From positions 25,175,919 through 25,239,918 of the forward strand of contig CM060953.1 of assembly GCA_030765055.1 (NCBI GenBank): 64,000 nucleotides of DNA, read 5' to 3'. Positions 1-11,399 of the stretch are shown piece by piece. Numbering within the stretch: the first letter of the stretch is position 1; every line of letters begins with the position of its first letter. The notes below the pieces were generated by a model. It saw nothing but the letters and a program-made list of their open reading frames with translations, was not told where the DNA came from and ran no database searches. A program made the translations under genes and the position numbers. Source of the DNA: Mantis religiosa (Eukaryota; Arthropoda; Insecta; Mantodea; Mantidae).

Positions 1-545
1 ATTTTGTTTTTGCCAAAAAAATCATGTACAAAGTGACACAAATTATTGGGAGCCAATTTTTCTGAATGGTTTTGCCACAATGTCATTTTCATTGATTACT
101 TCACACTACAGTGATAACTTCCAGGTAGTATTCTTCTATTGTCTCTAAGACCATAATGCAGAAACTCATCATGATACATATGCTCCTGAAATTGAAGAAA
201 ATGGTAAGAAGGACCTTTACATTTGATCAAACTTGTTCAATTTTTTTCGGTCTTGGCACTTCAGCCAGCTTCCATTGGGAGGAATGGGCCTTGGTTTCAA
301 CATAAATGCATATATCCATGTTTTGCCATTTGTTATGACATTTTAAAGAAATTCTCAGTTGTTAGTTTCATTCAGCAATTTCTGAGTGATATCTATGTAA
401 TATCATGTATGGTCAAAATTAAGCAATTTTGGAACAAAGATTGCTACAACACTTTCATGCCTACGGCATCTGACAAAATTGCTTGGCATGAGCCAAACAA
501 TATGCTGATATGTAAAATACTGAAGCTCTTGACAGTGAAGCAAAC
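1..545 (-). pseudogene. decayed mariner-type transposase
   Basis: Conceptual minus-strand translation, with several stops and frame changes, gives pieces such as SSQWKLAEVPRPKK, SNVKVLLTIFF and EEYYLEV in the order found in mariner transposases. They lie between the first catalytic aspartate and the D-N-A region. No intact ORF longer than about 50 codons remains. It lies downstream of Smurf exon 6 in an intron. The left end is outside the window. Confidence 0.5.
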
Positions 546-1060
546 TAAGTATTAAGAATAACTAACACTATAGTAACACAACTTCACTATTACTTATCTT
601 ATTCACAATCATATTGAATTGAATTGATTGTGAATAAAAAATACTGATATCATCAGAAGCCTCTGTAATAGTCATTTGGCAATTTTCCAGAATAATTTTC
701 TTTACTTGTTCATATCATTGATGACTGTTGTGCTAGGATATTGTCATCTCCAGCAACTTCATGGCCCTTTTTGAAAATCTGTAGATTTGCCAGAAGCCAT
801 TTTTTTTTCTAGTGTTTGTAACGATGGCGACAGCTTTGTTGTTTCTGGGTGAAGATGTGTGAAAGTTTTACATGAAATCACAATCCCGGACAATTTATAA
901 GAAAAATATTATTTCTTATAAGATAAGTGAAGTTTTAAGGTTATATTTGTATATATCAGGTTTATAAGCCCACAAAATTTAAAAATGTTAATTTATAACA
1001 TCTTGTATAAATATAAAACAAGACCAGCGCAAAACTATGTAATACAATAATAATCATTAC
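546..1060. other. Smurf intron sequence, nothing recognised
   Basis: AT-rich sequence between the mariner remnant and Smurf exon 6. Short inverted repeats are present near 600-640 and 898-930. I see no coding or RNA gene. Confidence 0.5.
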
Positions 1061-1198
1061 CTTGTGCTATTGGCAGTGCTGTTATTTGTCTGACGTGCAG
1101 GAGTCTGGCTTGCTGTTGTTGAACCATTCTGCTCACTGCCACCTGGACTGGAGCTGGATGGTGATGTATGTGTTGGGATGATTCCATTATAATGAGGC
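1061..1198 (-). CDS. Smurf: Smurf exon 6, Ser/Thr/Asn-rich linker after WW1
   Basis: The exon follows TTGTTCAG and ends at GTAATG (1060-1059), phase 2 on both sides. In frame with exon 5 it encodes RPHYNG followed by a low-complexity Ser/Thr/Asn/Gln stretch (TSPSSSSPGGSEQNG, RQTNNSTANST), as expected for the disordered linker between WW1 and WW2. It is the last visible coding exon; the gene continues beyond position 1. Confidence 0.85.
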
Positions 1199-1299
1199 CT
1201 GAACAAATAAAAATTGCTGCATAAAGTACACTTAACATGAAGAAATAATTACGTGGAAATACATGTAACATATTAGGATTTTTTTTAAATAGTATATTT

Positions 1300-1690
1300 A
1301 GCATTCATCAGTTTAACTGTTTAGATAGTGACCAAAGTCATACTGGAAAGACTACTTGTAATTTGGGAGCCAGAGTATAGAGGCATTTTAGAAATATTAA
1401 ATAAAATGAATTGATAAATTAGCTATAGCTAATCATTTCCGATCACTTAACCATGAAATAAATCCAGAAGTTGAATTATTAAACCATTTAAATGGACCAA
1501 GACGTTATATATTCTGGGAGAAAATATTTATTTTAAAGAGCAGAGAGCACATAATACTTTTGAAGAAACAGCAATTGATTCTATCAAAAAATAGGTTTAG
1601 ACCACATAGCAATGAAAAAGCTACAGTAAAAGAGAATGTTGAAAACACTATTTGTAGTTGGTTTTTAACACTGCGTCACTTATATTTTAA
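1300..1690 (+). mobile_element. PLE remnant, GIY-YIG part
   Basis: Nucleotide similarity to the copy at 30530-30800 is plain: both carry a run ending ACCATGAAATAAATCCA, and both have a GGGAGAAAATATTTATTTT segment. Translation shows degraded GIY-YIG pieces (HTGKTT, RHFRNI). The end shares the PLE segment TTTGTAGT-GGTTTTTAACAC with copies at 32.7 and 55.0 kb. Many stops; dead. Confidence 0.55.
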
Positions 1691-2059
1691 TATCATTGAG
1701 GGCCACATATGATGTCATATGAGTTACTACAGAAATCGCTCCAAAGGTAAAGATCTGCATCTGTCAACGACATAGCAATGGGAAATCATGCTGCAAAAGG
1801 CAATATCTGGAATGGAGAGGTGGGCGGATAAGAATGAACTACTAATAAGGAGAAAACAGAACACATGATTTTTCAGAAAAGGAGGCAGGACATCCCAGGG
1901 GATAAAATCTATATGAAGAATGAATCCCAGCAAACAACCAATGAACTTAAGTGTTTCAGAGTAACCTTACAGACCATAATGAATTCACACAAAACAAAGG
2001 GCAACAGCAGCCACAAAAGCAATACATGACATCAGAGGACTAACAAACATATCCCTTAA
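1691..2059. other. Smurf intron sequence, nothing recognised
   Basis: Unremarkable AT-rich intron sequence between a PLE remnant and a DDE transposon remnant. The short frames show no family signature. Confidence 0.4.
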
Positions 2060-3669
2060 ATTATAATTGCCGCATCGTAAGTTGGTGATTGGCGTTTTGC
2101 TTCCACGTGCTATTCAGCTGCGAAAACAAGGAGAGGGAATAAACACGTCACTGACACGTCATTGCGGTCGCCTAGCAACCAACAATCTACCAATCAAAAG
2201 TAAACTGTTGCCATAGCAACCCGGCACGCTTATCCTACGTTGCCAACTCTATCGCACTACACCACGTGCTTTATGCATGACGCTAGTCTATCGGCATGTT
2301 GAGGTTTGCAATAAGCAGACACTGCTACTATTGCTGCTTCGCATATGAATCAGCGGTATCACAATACCGTCGTCGTTCTTTGCCCTTTAGTATGAGACGC
2401 TATTCGTTGTTGGAAGGGAACAGGTGTGGATTTAGTTTCAAGGAATATCTTATGAGGTTTTCTGGGTGAATGACCAACCTTTTCAGTTTAATGACCAACC
2501 TTTTCAGTTTAATGACCAACCCTTCTAACCTGCCTTTGTCCGGTCCAGTTCTAACATGAATAACCCTTACGGTACTTAGGGTATTTCTCCCTGTCATCAC
2601 TGCCAAACTAAGAGTGTACTGCTTCAAGTAGTGAGTGTTTCACAAGGTGTAAACAGCTTTACATTTTCGCAACATAATTCGTGTTTTTCGGTGATCAACT
2701 TTAGTGTTTCAGTGTAACTTTAATATTTAGCTAATTATCGTTACTAATGGCTGTCACAAACACTTGTGCTACAGAAACAGACAGAAAGAAATTATCTGTG
2801 AAGATCACAAAAATGTTTTTGGGTACGGAATGCCAATTAAAGGACAAGTAAGGGAAATTATATGTGCGTGTTCAAGACCAAAGTACGAATTGCTTGAACT
2901 GGTAAGAGCAAACTGCAATTCCCAAAATATATAATTAATGAAATTGCTACAGAAAAAAGCCACAAAATTATTAGACTTCCTCGCTACTATTGTCATTTTA
3001 ATGCAATAGAGTTGATTTGGGCCCAAATAAAGGGATATGTAGCGCGCAACAATACAGATTTCACTATAACATCTGTTATAAAACTAACAGAAGCAATAGC
3101 AAAAATAAGTGCTAAAAATTGGGAAGATGCTGTTTGTCACACAAAAAAAAGTTAAAGTATCAGCATGGGAAAACCACGGCGTTTTGGAAGAAAGTGGAAG
3201 AACTCATGATTTCCGTGGGAGATTGCAGCAGCTCTGACGGCGACGACGACGGAGACAATGATCAGAAAAGCAGTACCAATGACAGCAACGACTATGAGAT
3301 AAGCGGCATATTCCCGTTGGAATAGAATACATAATTCTGTGCTGGTAATGGCACTTTTGTTTCTCTAAATCTTAACTGTAACTAACCATTTATTTTTTGT
3401 TCATTTCGAAGTTTTCGTATGCTGTAATTAGGTAACTGCTCACTTAAACGTGTAGACAGTCTTACGGCAGTCTTATGATTAATACTGCAATACGCAAATT
3501 TCTAGGAATATGTGCGTGTACATTACCGCAGTCGAACTTCCTCCTCCCCTCTACTGGCCAACTTCCTTGTCTAGCACGTGGCGAGGAACGGTACAGTGGC
3601 AACGGCGCTATCCCCTCTCCTTCCCCACTCTTTCAACCGTCAATCACCAACTTATAATGCACCCATAAT
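2060..3669 (+). mobile_element. decayed DDE (IS630/Tc-like) transposon with inverted ends
   Basis: The ends at 2061-2094 and 3637-3670 are imperfect inverted repeats sharing TAAGTTGGTGATTG, and GC-rich subterminal blocks also correspond in inverse orientation. Inside, 2810-3325 encodes in broken frames an N-terminal piece (GMPIKGQVREII) followed directly by the C-terminal end of a DDE transposase (HKIIRLPRYYCHFNAIELIW, then AQIKGYVARNN). The catalytic middle is missing. The frame closes at 3325 after an acidic Ser/Asp/Asn tail. It sits in the Smurf intron and is inactive. Confidence 0.6.
2940..3325 (+). pseudogene. C-terminal DDE transposase fragment
   Basis: This part encodes the third-catalytic-residue region of a DDE transposase. 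In relatives the motif is N-P-I-E-L; here it is N-A-I-E-L. It is followed by W-A-Q-I-K-G-Y. A frameshift separates it from the frame starting at 3119, which ends with an acidic tail rich in D, S and N. The first two catalytic aspartates are absent because the internal part is deleted. Confidence 0.55.
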
Positions 3670-5257
3670 AGCGATGATACTCTTGGACACCAAAATACCC
3701 ATACTTATATATCGCCTAGAAGTAACATGGAACAAACTCCGCACGAGAAATTTCCTCATCCTGGAGAAAGTATTTTGTAATTTGTAACAGCTCACTTCCC
3801 TGAAATACCAAGCTTTGATTTGCATTATTTTTCTGCAGTTTCCTTGAACCATATATACTTCCACTCTACTATTATCAAAATATTGTTTAAACATTGCGAA
3901 AATAAAATTCCGTCCAGGTTTCCCACCCTCCAAAATTGATTTTTTGAAGCTGAAATAAGAGACATAGTGTCTACTCAAAACCTTAAAACATGCATTTAAA
4001 CTGAATTTAATACCTGAGGTAGTATGATTATGTTAAAAAAATGTTTGAATATGCATTATTCATGCCTTTTATACCCAGAAAGGTCAAACTTGGAACTTAA
4101 AGGTTATGCATGTTATATGTTTGGGCTATGTCACATGTTCCCACATAAACATGCATCTGCATGGAATTTCTATCTCTATTGAAACAGTTGTTTATGTTTA
4201 AGCCCAAAACAATTATTTACTTGTGCTATTTTAGAATTATGTTAAAAAATGTAAGAATGCTAAATTGAAAATGGTAAAAGCTTTCTGTTGTGAATGTGAA
4301 AATCAGTGAGTGGAAGACCAATGAAATTATAGAGGAGGCTATGGATGTCTGAATATGTGTGGAGGTGTTTGTTACTAAGACAACAAAAATCAATAAAATT
4401 TCTCTTCCATAAGCATTGTGGAAAAGATAACACGTGTTTTATGTATTAGTGAATGTATAAGAAAAGTTAATTTAAACTGTGATCATATTAACTTTGTGCT
4501 TCATTGTATCATAGTCTTTACACAATGGAATGTGATTATATTGTTATATTTAATGAAGAAGAAATGTAAACAGATGGATGAAGGAGCAATTGATTGATTT
4601 CAGAAATTCCTTCTCAAAATTCACATAAATTTGAGACCACAACTCCGAGAAAAGTTTCATGCTTTGAATAAAATTTTAATTTTTATAAATATATTCACAG
4701 ATTGAACTATCTCAATAAAAGCTTCAGAGTTATACTGAGAACTAGACAAGGAGAAAGAAATTTAAAAGGATAAAAAGTGACTAATGCAGCCAGACTTAAA
4801 GAGTGATCAGCAATCTGAGCAAATGATATAAAACACAAATAAAATATAAAACTATTGAAAATAAATTATAATTTTCGTCTCCGAGATTAAAATTTTTACT
4901 ATGCTCATTGAGAATTTCAACCAAGCATCATCATAACAAGGAATCTTCTTCCAGTATTCATAACATCCAATCCAAATGCTTTAGATGCTGTAGCTCATTT
5001 GCATATTCTTTACTTTAATACTTTATTTTCTTAAATGAGTTGTCTAGTTAAAATATCATTTAGAAGCATGCAACTATTAACATACAACTTAAAGTAATAA
5101 CAAGGAAAAGTTTTAAAATGAAAAGTATTTGAAGGAGGAGACTGAAGAAGAAGAGAAGAAGAAAGAACTTAACACTTTAATCTTTCTACGACTTGACAAA
5201 GCAGGCCAACAGGACACTTACAAGAACTTCAAATACATTGATATCCGTTCAACTTAC
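3670..5257. other. Smurf intron sequence, nothing recognised
   Basis: About 1.6 kb of AT-rich intron between a DDE transposon remnant and Smurf exon 5. No frame of more than 110 codons, no repeat boundary and no RNA gene could be recognised. Confidence 0.5.
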
Positions 5258-5513
5258 CTATTAGGTCTTACCCACTGTGTAGTGCAAGTGTGGTGATTTA
5301 CATAATAAAGCCTTCCAGCTGGAGTTCGACGTTCTTCCCAACCCTCAGGAAGATCTCCTGGACAACTCAAATCTCCTAAAGGATCCACGACAGCATTATG
5401 TCCACCTCCAGCTACACCACCATGTCCATCCCGAGATAGCAGTGAAACAACTATCTGCCCTTTGACTGGCTCTGGGTCATCTGCGCTTGCTTTGCATAGG
5501 TCCAGTCTTTGAT
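5258..5513 (-). CDS. Smurf: Smurf exon 5, C2-WW linker and WW1
   Basis: The 256-bp exon reads QRLDLCK and GQIVVSLLSRDG (the end of the C2 region in this family), then a glycine-rich linker, then a WW domain with LPEGWEERRTPAGRLYYVNH and the second tryptophan in TTQWVRP. Both signature tryptophans are present. A Cys sits where many WW1 domains have Arg (HHTCTTQW). Acceptor TTGCAG precedes 5513 and donor GTAAGT follows 5258; phase 1 in, phase 2 out. WW1 in SMURF proteins helps in target recognition and autoinhibition. Confidence 0.92.
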
Positions 5514-6051
5514 CTGCAAGTCAATGTTGTATTTTAATAGTCAAAATTTCATTAAAAATGCTGCTTTTAATTTCAATTCTTAAGTAAAGAAAGAATAAGC
5601 TTATAAAGTCAGAATGTGATACTGTACATGATTCACACAATGAATCAGAGAGAACCATTTATTGGAAGACAGAAAAGAAGACAATCCACTTATTGGTTGG
5701 TCAGAGATCAGCTTTGTTTTTCTTTCAATGGAAAATTTAGCACTAAACTTATCTAAGCCATTCTTTGAGAATTGGCAAACATTTTTAATGCAGCAGTTCA
5801 GTCTACAGTGGCTTATCTATAAAGGGGGAGAGATTAAAACAAAAATACATCCTTTTACTTTCTTTACCATGTACACAGTAGGCACAGAAGGTATTGTACT
5901 CCACCAAAAAATTTGAAATCAGATTTCAATGGAAATGTTTTGAAGCCCCATAAATTAACTAAGCATTTTTAGAAAAAGGTCTATGTTTATGTCTATGTGC
6001 CTATGAATAGCATAACCCAAAAATAAAAAGTTGGTCAAACACCAAACTTGG

Positions 6052-6292
6052 CAGATAGAGTCAACATGAAAAATTCAATACCATGGCCAGGATTTGAACC
6101 ACAGATCTCCTGGTTTCCGTCTAGTAGCTCTAACCCATTGAGTTACCATGGCCAACATGCTGTCCTGACATTAAATTCTCCATTTGACTCGTATATTTCC
6201 CCGGCAGACCACTAGGGGCTCTCGAATCCGAGATACACCATTTGTGGCGACTTATTATCGTAAGTTCTTGAGTCCCAGCGTTTAAGTTTAGC
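6052..6292 (-). mobile_element. tRNA-like SINE, family B, single copy
   Basis: Minus strand: a body beginning GGGACTCAAG, a CGATAATAAGTCGCC hairpin region, then a tRNA-like part with A box (GTAACTCAATGGG here) and B box (GGTTCAAATCC), ending CATGTTGACTCTATC. The acceptor arms of the tRNA-like part are complementary (GGCCATGG with CCATGGTA). The tRNA-like part lies near the 3' end rather than at the 5' end, unlike usual SINEs. Confidence 0.75.
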
Positions 6293-6384
6293 AGCTTCCA
6301 AGGATCCAACACAAAGATTATCGTCCATTCCAAATTACCCTTTGAATGGAAAAATGTTTGAACATTTGGATTTTCTAAGAGCAT

Positions 6385-6535
6385 GTGTAAAAGTTTAACG
6401 CGAGTTATCCAGATGAGGTTTGTTTCTGAGCTTTTACTTTCCTGAGAAGACCAATATTGAGCAACTCTAAGCTCTATGGACCCTGGGCTAATTTGAGCAT
6501 AATTTCTCTATTTCATTCATTCTATTATAAGACTA
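6385..6535 (+). mobile_element. degenerate SINE, family A 3' part
   Basis: It resembles the tail half of family A (segments GAGTTATCCAGAT-AGGTTT and AGCTCTATGGACCCTGGGCT) but the tRNA-like head is lost. Confidence 0.6.
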
Positions 6536-6539
6536 CCCG

Positions 6540-7399
6540 AAGAAGTGCAACTGAAAATAATTATGTAACTACCATGCTTATAAACAATTCAGTTTTTTCT
6601 ATCAAACCAGTCAATTAATGATAATAAACAATAACACTGATATAATAATTAAATGGCGTAACATTGCTCTTGAAAAGTTCTAAAGTTTGTTTCAGAACCT
6701 GAAGAGCACAGTTTGCTAAAAAATAAAATAATTTTCACACTAAAAAATTGGTTTATTTTATATATTTGAATCAAAAGCACTTTAAACCATGATAGTGCAA
6801 AAGAAACTGTGTCCATGATCTTTTGAAAATTTAAAGTTTGACACTGATTTTGAACAAAATTTGTCCATAGGCAAATAAGACAGTAACTTTATTAGATAGT
6901 ATGAACTTATCACAATTTTTAACTCTTAAAATGCATCAAACTTTAGAGGTTCTATATTTTTCTTGTCTCCTGAAAAGTTTTGATTTGTCAAAATAATGCA
7001 TTTTAATTCTAAGCTCCATAAAGAAGGGAATGGTTTGCAAGTTGTGAAACAATGAAAAATGTGCCACTGACCCTTCTTGTTCTTCTTGTTAAGTCTCTGA
7101 ACCAAACTAACTGCAGCATCAATACCCTTCTTTAAATGTGGCACCAAAAACGTACAAATGAAGACAGTTTTAAGCCTTAAAATTGCTCTTAGTAGTCAAA
7201 ATAGAGATTTTAGGCACCACAAAACTTATTCATAAAATTTAAAGGTATTTAAAACCTCTTTTAGTTTATTCCAACAGATAAAAAATAGCTATTTAGCCTA
7301 AAATCTAAGGTCTAGTTATTAGTTTGTTGAGAAATTTAATGCAATGAATGCCCTTTTATGTTTGGTTAATTTGCAAATATTTTTTAAAGTAGTACTTAC
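6540..7399. other. Smurf intron sequence, nothing recognised
   Basis: AT-rich intron sequence; short frames only and no repeat boundary identified. Confidence 0.45.
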
Positions 7400-7533
7400 A
7401 TCCTGTATCTTTGAGCCGCTGAATTGTGTTTGACATGATACGAACACAACCCAGAAATCCGCTCCCTTGCTTTTTGTGGATCTTTTTATGGTTCCAGACA
7501 CTAATGGTAATCCCATCTCCTTTACCAATGTAA
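7400..7533 (-). CDS. Smurf: Smurf exon 4, end of C2 domain
   Basis: The 134-bp exon follows a TTTACAG acceptor and ends at GTAAGT (7399-7398), phase 2 in and phase 1 out. It encodes YIGKGDGITISVWNHKK followed by GFLGCVRIMSNTIQRLKDTG, the C-terminal half of the SMURF C2 domain, with no stop or frameshift. Confidence 0.93.
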
Positions 7534-7738
7534 CTGTAAATTAAAAACACTACATTAACATCATGAAAAATTTGTCAATATCAGAGCTAGACTACTCCAA
7601 TACAACATCTTTCTGGGCTTGCAGGCTGTGGTCCAGTTGATGAATTATCATCTGACATTTCACGCATAACTGCTAGGCATCTTCATGGAAGGTGACTCCT
7701 AGCTGGTTACAACTAGAGTTGATGTGTGTTATCAGAGC

Positions 7739-8160
7739 TTATATGAATTTGAGAACAATTAGGGGAGGGAATCCGTCCCCTTCAGCTGCTGTGGTGCGGG
7801 TGCTGCGGAACCTTAGCACTCGTGGTACCTCTGACGTTACTAGAGGAACTTCGGGCCGCACATTCGAGCCCCTCCCTGAATGGGAGATGTTTGGATTGGG
7901 TTGGACTCGAGGAGGCAGTGTGTTTCCAACACCCGTGATAGATCGGGTATCTCCGGCTAGGCTTCGGCCGCTCAGAGGGGGCAAAGGGTTGCCTAAGAAG
8001 TCCCGGGTACTAGCCTGCATAGCTAGTAGAAGGTGTGCTAGATCACCAGGCGGCACCACCGAGGTTTTCGGTAGTCTTCCCTTCGGGGTTGACGCACGTA
8101 AGTGGCATATCCACTTCCACCTGTCTTGAATGGGGGAGCTTTTTAGACTCAAGGTATTAC
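7739..8160. repeat. GC-rich unassigned segment in AT-rich intron
   Basis: About 420 bp with much higher GC and CpG than its surroundings, open on both strands over most of its length (137-145 codons). The overlapping open frames come from the base composition, not from a recognisable protein. It directly abuts a SINE F 3' fragment, so it may be the 5' part of a larger repeat. Confidence 0.4.
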
Positions 8161-8194
8161 CCTAAGGAAAGAGTCCCAGGAGCGATTCTCCTGA

Positions 8195-8328
8195 GTTTCG
8201 GGTAGAACTCATTGTACAAAGTGTCCGTCAGAGAAAATGTGTAGTGTTTAACACACGCTTTTACTGCATATGGCACTGCAAGTGGTAACATTGATAATAC
8301 ATGAAATGAAGATGGAGCACAGTAAAGT
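8195..8328 (-). mobile_element. SINE family F fragment
   Basis: The reverse complement matches the 3' half of the repeat at 29275-29495: a GGTGCTCCATCTTCAT-like run, GTGCCATATGCAGTAAAAGC and AACACTACACATTT. It is cut by the mini-PLE at 8341. Confidence 0.6.
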
Positions 8329-8340
8329 TTGTTGAAAGGT

Positions 8341-8624
8341 AAAATAAATGTGAATCGAGAAGACACATTGCTTTATTTATACATGTTTCAACAGCTGTTG
8401 ATCCCATCTTCAGCTGAGTTTCGACTAGTGCAAATTGTAGTGGTTTCCTCTTTCTCTACAATTTATACTAGTTGAGACTTAGATGAAGATAGGAGCAGCA
8501 GCTCTTGAAACATGTCTTGTGAAAAACAGTGTAAGTGTAGCAATGTGTCAATATCTTCTCGATTCACTTTTATTTTAACTTGTGCATCACTGTCTCTAAG
8601 CGTCTTTCAATTTTTATACTTTGA
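8341..8624 (-). mobile_element. mini-PLE with inverted ribozyme-like arms, 12-bp TSD
   Basis: The element is flanked by the direct repeat TTGTTGAAAGGT (8329-8340 and 8625-8636). From the right it has a fixed tail of about 45 bp ending TTTATACTT, then an arm with AATATCTTCTCGATTCAC, a spacer, and the inverted arm GTGAATCGAGAAG at 8352. Each arm holds a degenerate hammerhead-like core (CTGAAGATGGG with GAAACATGT on minus; GATGAAGATAGGAGC with GCTCTTGAAACATGTC on plus). No ORF. The tail and arms match the element at 23419-23630, and the arms match the ORF-bearing PLE at 56262. Confidence 0.75.
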
Positions 8625-8639
8625 TTGTTGAAAGGTGTT

Positions 8640-9233
8640 TAGAGTTGGCAAGCAGAGCAGTTTGAAAGTATTGGTCTGTGAGGAGTGAACAATGAGGTTT
8701 CAAACATCGCAAGTTCGTGCATGGAAGAGAGACATAAAGGAACGTTGGCTTACTCTTGTGTTTGCAAAATGTGAAAATGATTATAACTTAGGAATTGTGC
8801 TAATGATTCTAGCGACAAATATAAGATTTTATGCTTTTATTTCTGTCAAACTGGTGAAAGCCTAAGCATGTCTATTTCTGGACTACTGTTAACTTTAGCA
8901 TAAGGTTTCTATATATAAACAATCAAAATTCAAAGGAGTTTGTGTAAAAATCTTAATTTTCATGACTCCCTATCTACCTTTCTTCAAAATATTCTTACAT
9001 CTATTCCAAGTTAAGTGCTTGCAGAAATGCTTTTATTCCACATTTCATTGCAGCAGACGAGAGCAATATAGTAGGTTGAAACATTAGTAAAATCTCTTAA
9101 AACGATGTACACTTTTTACATTTTTTTTTTAAATCAGGTAAGCAAAACAGATTTTTTTTTATTTGTTCCATTTATACCTCGTCTTTAACTGCTATTGTCA
9201 TGTTGGTGGGCATTCTCCTTTGGAACATATTGA
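8640..9233. other. Smurf intron sequence, nothing recognised
   Basis: AT-rich sequence with two poly-A/T runs near 9121 and 9152 and no identifiable gene or element boundary. Confidence 0.4.
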
Positions 9234-9431
9234 AGATGTTAATTTGTATTCGTTGGGATTCAATCATTAGATGACGCACACATTCACACTCTCATTCATA
9301 CTTCCAGACTCTGGGGAAGATGATGAATTATCTTGGTCGGAGAAAAATCCCCACATCCACTGCTGGGAATCGAACCTGTGACCCCTAGCATGGCAGGCAG
9401 GTGCTGTAAGAACTGAGCTACGGGGCCAGCC
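9234..9431 (-). mobile_element. tRNA-derived SINE, family C
   Basis: On the minus strand the right end reads GGCTGGCCCCGTAGCTCAGT, a tRNA 5' end with an A box, followed by a B box GGTTCGATTCC. A unique tail of about 110 bp runs leftward. Flanks share AACATATT, a possible short target duplication. Confidence 0.75.
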
Positions 9432-9589
9432 AAAACATATTTTGGTGACATCTCAATATCAAATTATTTAGTGAAATGAACCTTCTCTACATACTAGAAC
9501 GTGGTAGAGGAAGTAAAAGTATGCAAAATTTACTCTGAATGAAGGAGGTCACATTCTTGGAAGATATTAAACTTATATTTTAGTTGTGT

Positions 9590-9660
9590 ATGATTAGAAG
9601 AATTTAGAAAAAGTGGAGTCAAAATTAACTGAAAAAATTATTTGTAACTAAGGAAGCAAC
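9590..9660 (+). mobile_element. PLE terminal fragment
   Basis: The segment around ATTAGAAGAATTTAG matches the conserved stretch seen at 32710, 50745 and 55010 next to PLE ends. Short and isolated. Confidence 0.4.
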
Positions 9661-9724
9661 CACATTCACTGAAAAAAAAGAAAGCAATGGCATATTTGCT
9701 TAGCACCTTAACACCTACAAATTT

Positions 9725-9965
9725 AGCCCGCCTCGGTAGCGTGGTAGTAGCATGTCTGCTTCACGTTCAAGAAGTCCCGAGTTCGAATCTCGGTCAGGGC
9801 GAGTTACCTGGATAAGGTTTTTTCCAGGCTTTTCCCTTATCCTGAAAGACGAATGTCGGATAAATCTAAGCTCTATGGACCCTGGGCTCATTTGAGCATC
9901 ATTTCACCCATTCCATTCATCGTCCGATATGACTTAATGTTGGAGGACGTAAATTTTAAAAAACT
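9725..9965 (+). mobile_element. tRNA-derived SINE, family A
   Basis: Starts with AGCCCGCCTCGGTAGC (A box region), has B box GAGTTCGAATC, then the tail with GGATAAGGTTTTTTCC and a conserved TGACTTAATGTTGGAGGACG end, closing in A-rich sequence. Flanks share CTACAAAT, a likely target duplication. Other copies are at 15035, 21803, 31424 and 40711. Confidence 0.85.
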
Positions 9966-10034
9966 ACAAATAGATACTCAGTATTACAATTGTTAAATTA
10001 GAAAACAAAAGATGAGATCCCATCAATTAATACA

Positions 10035-10445
10035 TCTGAAATATACCAAATAAGTTTTAAGGATTGTGAAAAATGCTACATAGGTCAAACTGAAAGAAAC
10101 TAAAAAACCAGAATTAAAGAGCACTTTAGAAACATAAAACTGAAACAAGAAAATAAGGCAGTTAGCCTTTCAAAAACCATGACATTGACCCATATCCAAA
10201 ATTACTAAAAGAGGTGATAAACCAAAACAAACATGGGATAACATATTAATATGGATATACAAGGACAGAGTAATGAACTTTGAAATCCAACCAGTTGATA
10301 ATTTGATAAAGTTCATAGTTTCACCATCAAAAAGAAGAGAGCAGATAATAACAGATGATAGTTGGACCTTCGAGGTTGATAATGGATGCAACAGCTTTCG
10401 AAACTAGTCTATGTAACGAAGTGTTAAACACCAACTAAAGTAGTT
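10035..10445 (+). mobile_element. PLE 3' fragment, GIY-YIG and degenerate ribozyme motif
   Basis: Broken translation gives CEKCYIGQTERN and RIKEHFRNIKLKQENKAV, the GIY-YIG nuclease region of Penelope-like elements. It then continues to the C-terminal region and a 3' end with TTGATAATGGA...TTTCGAAACTAGTC at about 10378-10412, which resembles a hammerhead core with substitutions. Stops throughout; 5'-truncated. Confidence 0.7.
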
Positions 10446-10449
10446 TTTT

Positions 10450-11395
10450 CAATTATATTTTAAATTTTCAGACATGCACATGCTTTTTCTAAAAATGCAC
10501 ATTTTTTATAAAATCTCAGTATCACATTTTTAGGCAGAATGCCATATTTGTCTTAGTGTAGGAAGTAGTAGAGAAAGTAAAATAGTAACCTTGGAAGGAT
10601 TCAAACCAGAATCGGATATCTTGGAGCATTACATCAATGATAATACATGTTAACAAATTGCAGTAGTATAAAGATGGACAGACATGTAGGAGTACCACCA
10701 ATTATTTGACACACACAAGTATTTCCTATTAGAATTTGGGCCTGTTTTAACAGCTTAGGAGACTCTAAAATAAATTTAACGATGTACTAAGCAATAAACA
10801 TCTTCAGCGGCACCACTTGAAGTTTTTGTTTCAATGAGATCTGGAATGACATTTTCAGTTAATTCATGAATGAAAGATGAGCAATGCACCAAGATTACAT
10901 TAAAATATAAATACTATTAAGTGTTAAATGTCACTACAGAAAGTTATTATAATCCCTTGGCTGAGTGCTAAGCTCATGACATCTCGCAGCACTTGCAACA
11001 ACCTATACAACAATGTACTTTGGATACAACCTTTTTTTAATTTTGCAGTTTAAATTGCATATCATGTATGGTGAAACATCTAACCAAGTGGTTCATCTTG
11101 CAGCCTTCACCCTTTCTGTTATCATAAAACATGGCATTAATAAACAATTTTAGCAGATTAGATTATAATTTGTAGCTTGCACAAAACAACATAAGGACAC
11201 AGTGAACCACTCAATCTAGGAGCGTAAGGAAAATTTATCAATAGATTTCAAATTTGCTTGAAAATGATACATAATTATGGGTAGTTTAGTCAGAGACCCT
11301 TCCAATAATTTTCTAATTCCTAGGTGAATCACAGAACGTATGGAATTGAAATGTTATGCATAAGGTTCTAGAGGTAAGTTTGGACATTTGTTGAA
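10450..11395. other. Smurf intron sequence, nothing recognised
   Basis: AT-rich intron; no gene, repeat boundary or RNA identified. Confidence 0.45.
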
Positions 11396-11399
11396 GTGA

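Noticed and set aside
6080..6160. Possible true tRNA genes (also at 12720, 13330, 30000, 62930)
   Set aside because: The same tRNA-like part recurs with identical flanking body and R segments, so these are SINE copies; anticodon loops lack the usual U33.
7692..8152. Overlapping 145- and 137-codon frames on both strands
   Set aside because: No family signature; both follow from high GC and few stops in this segment.
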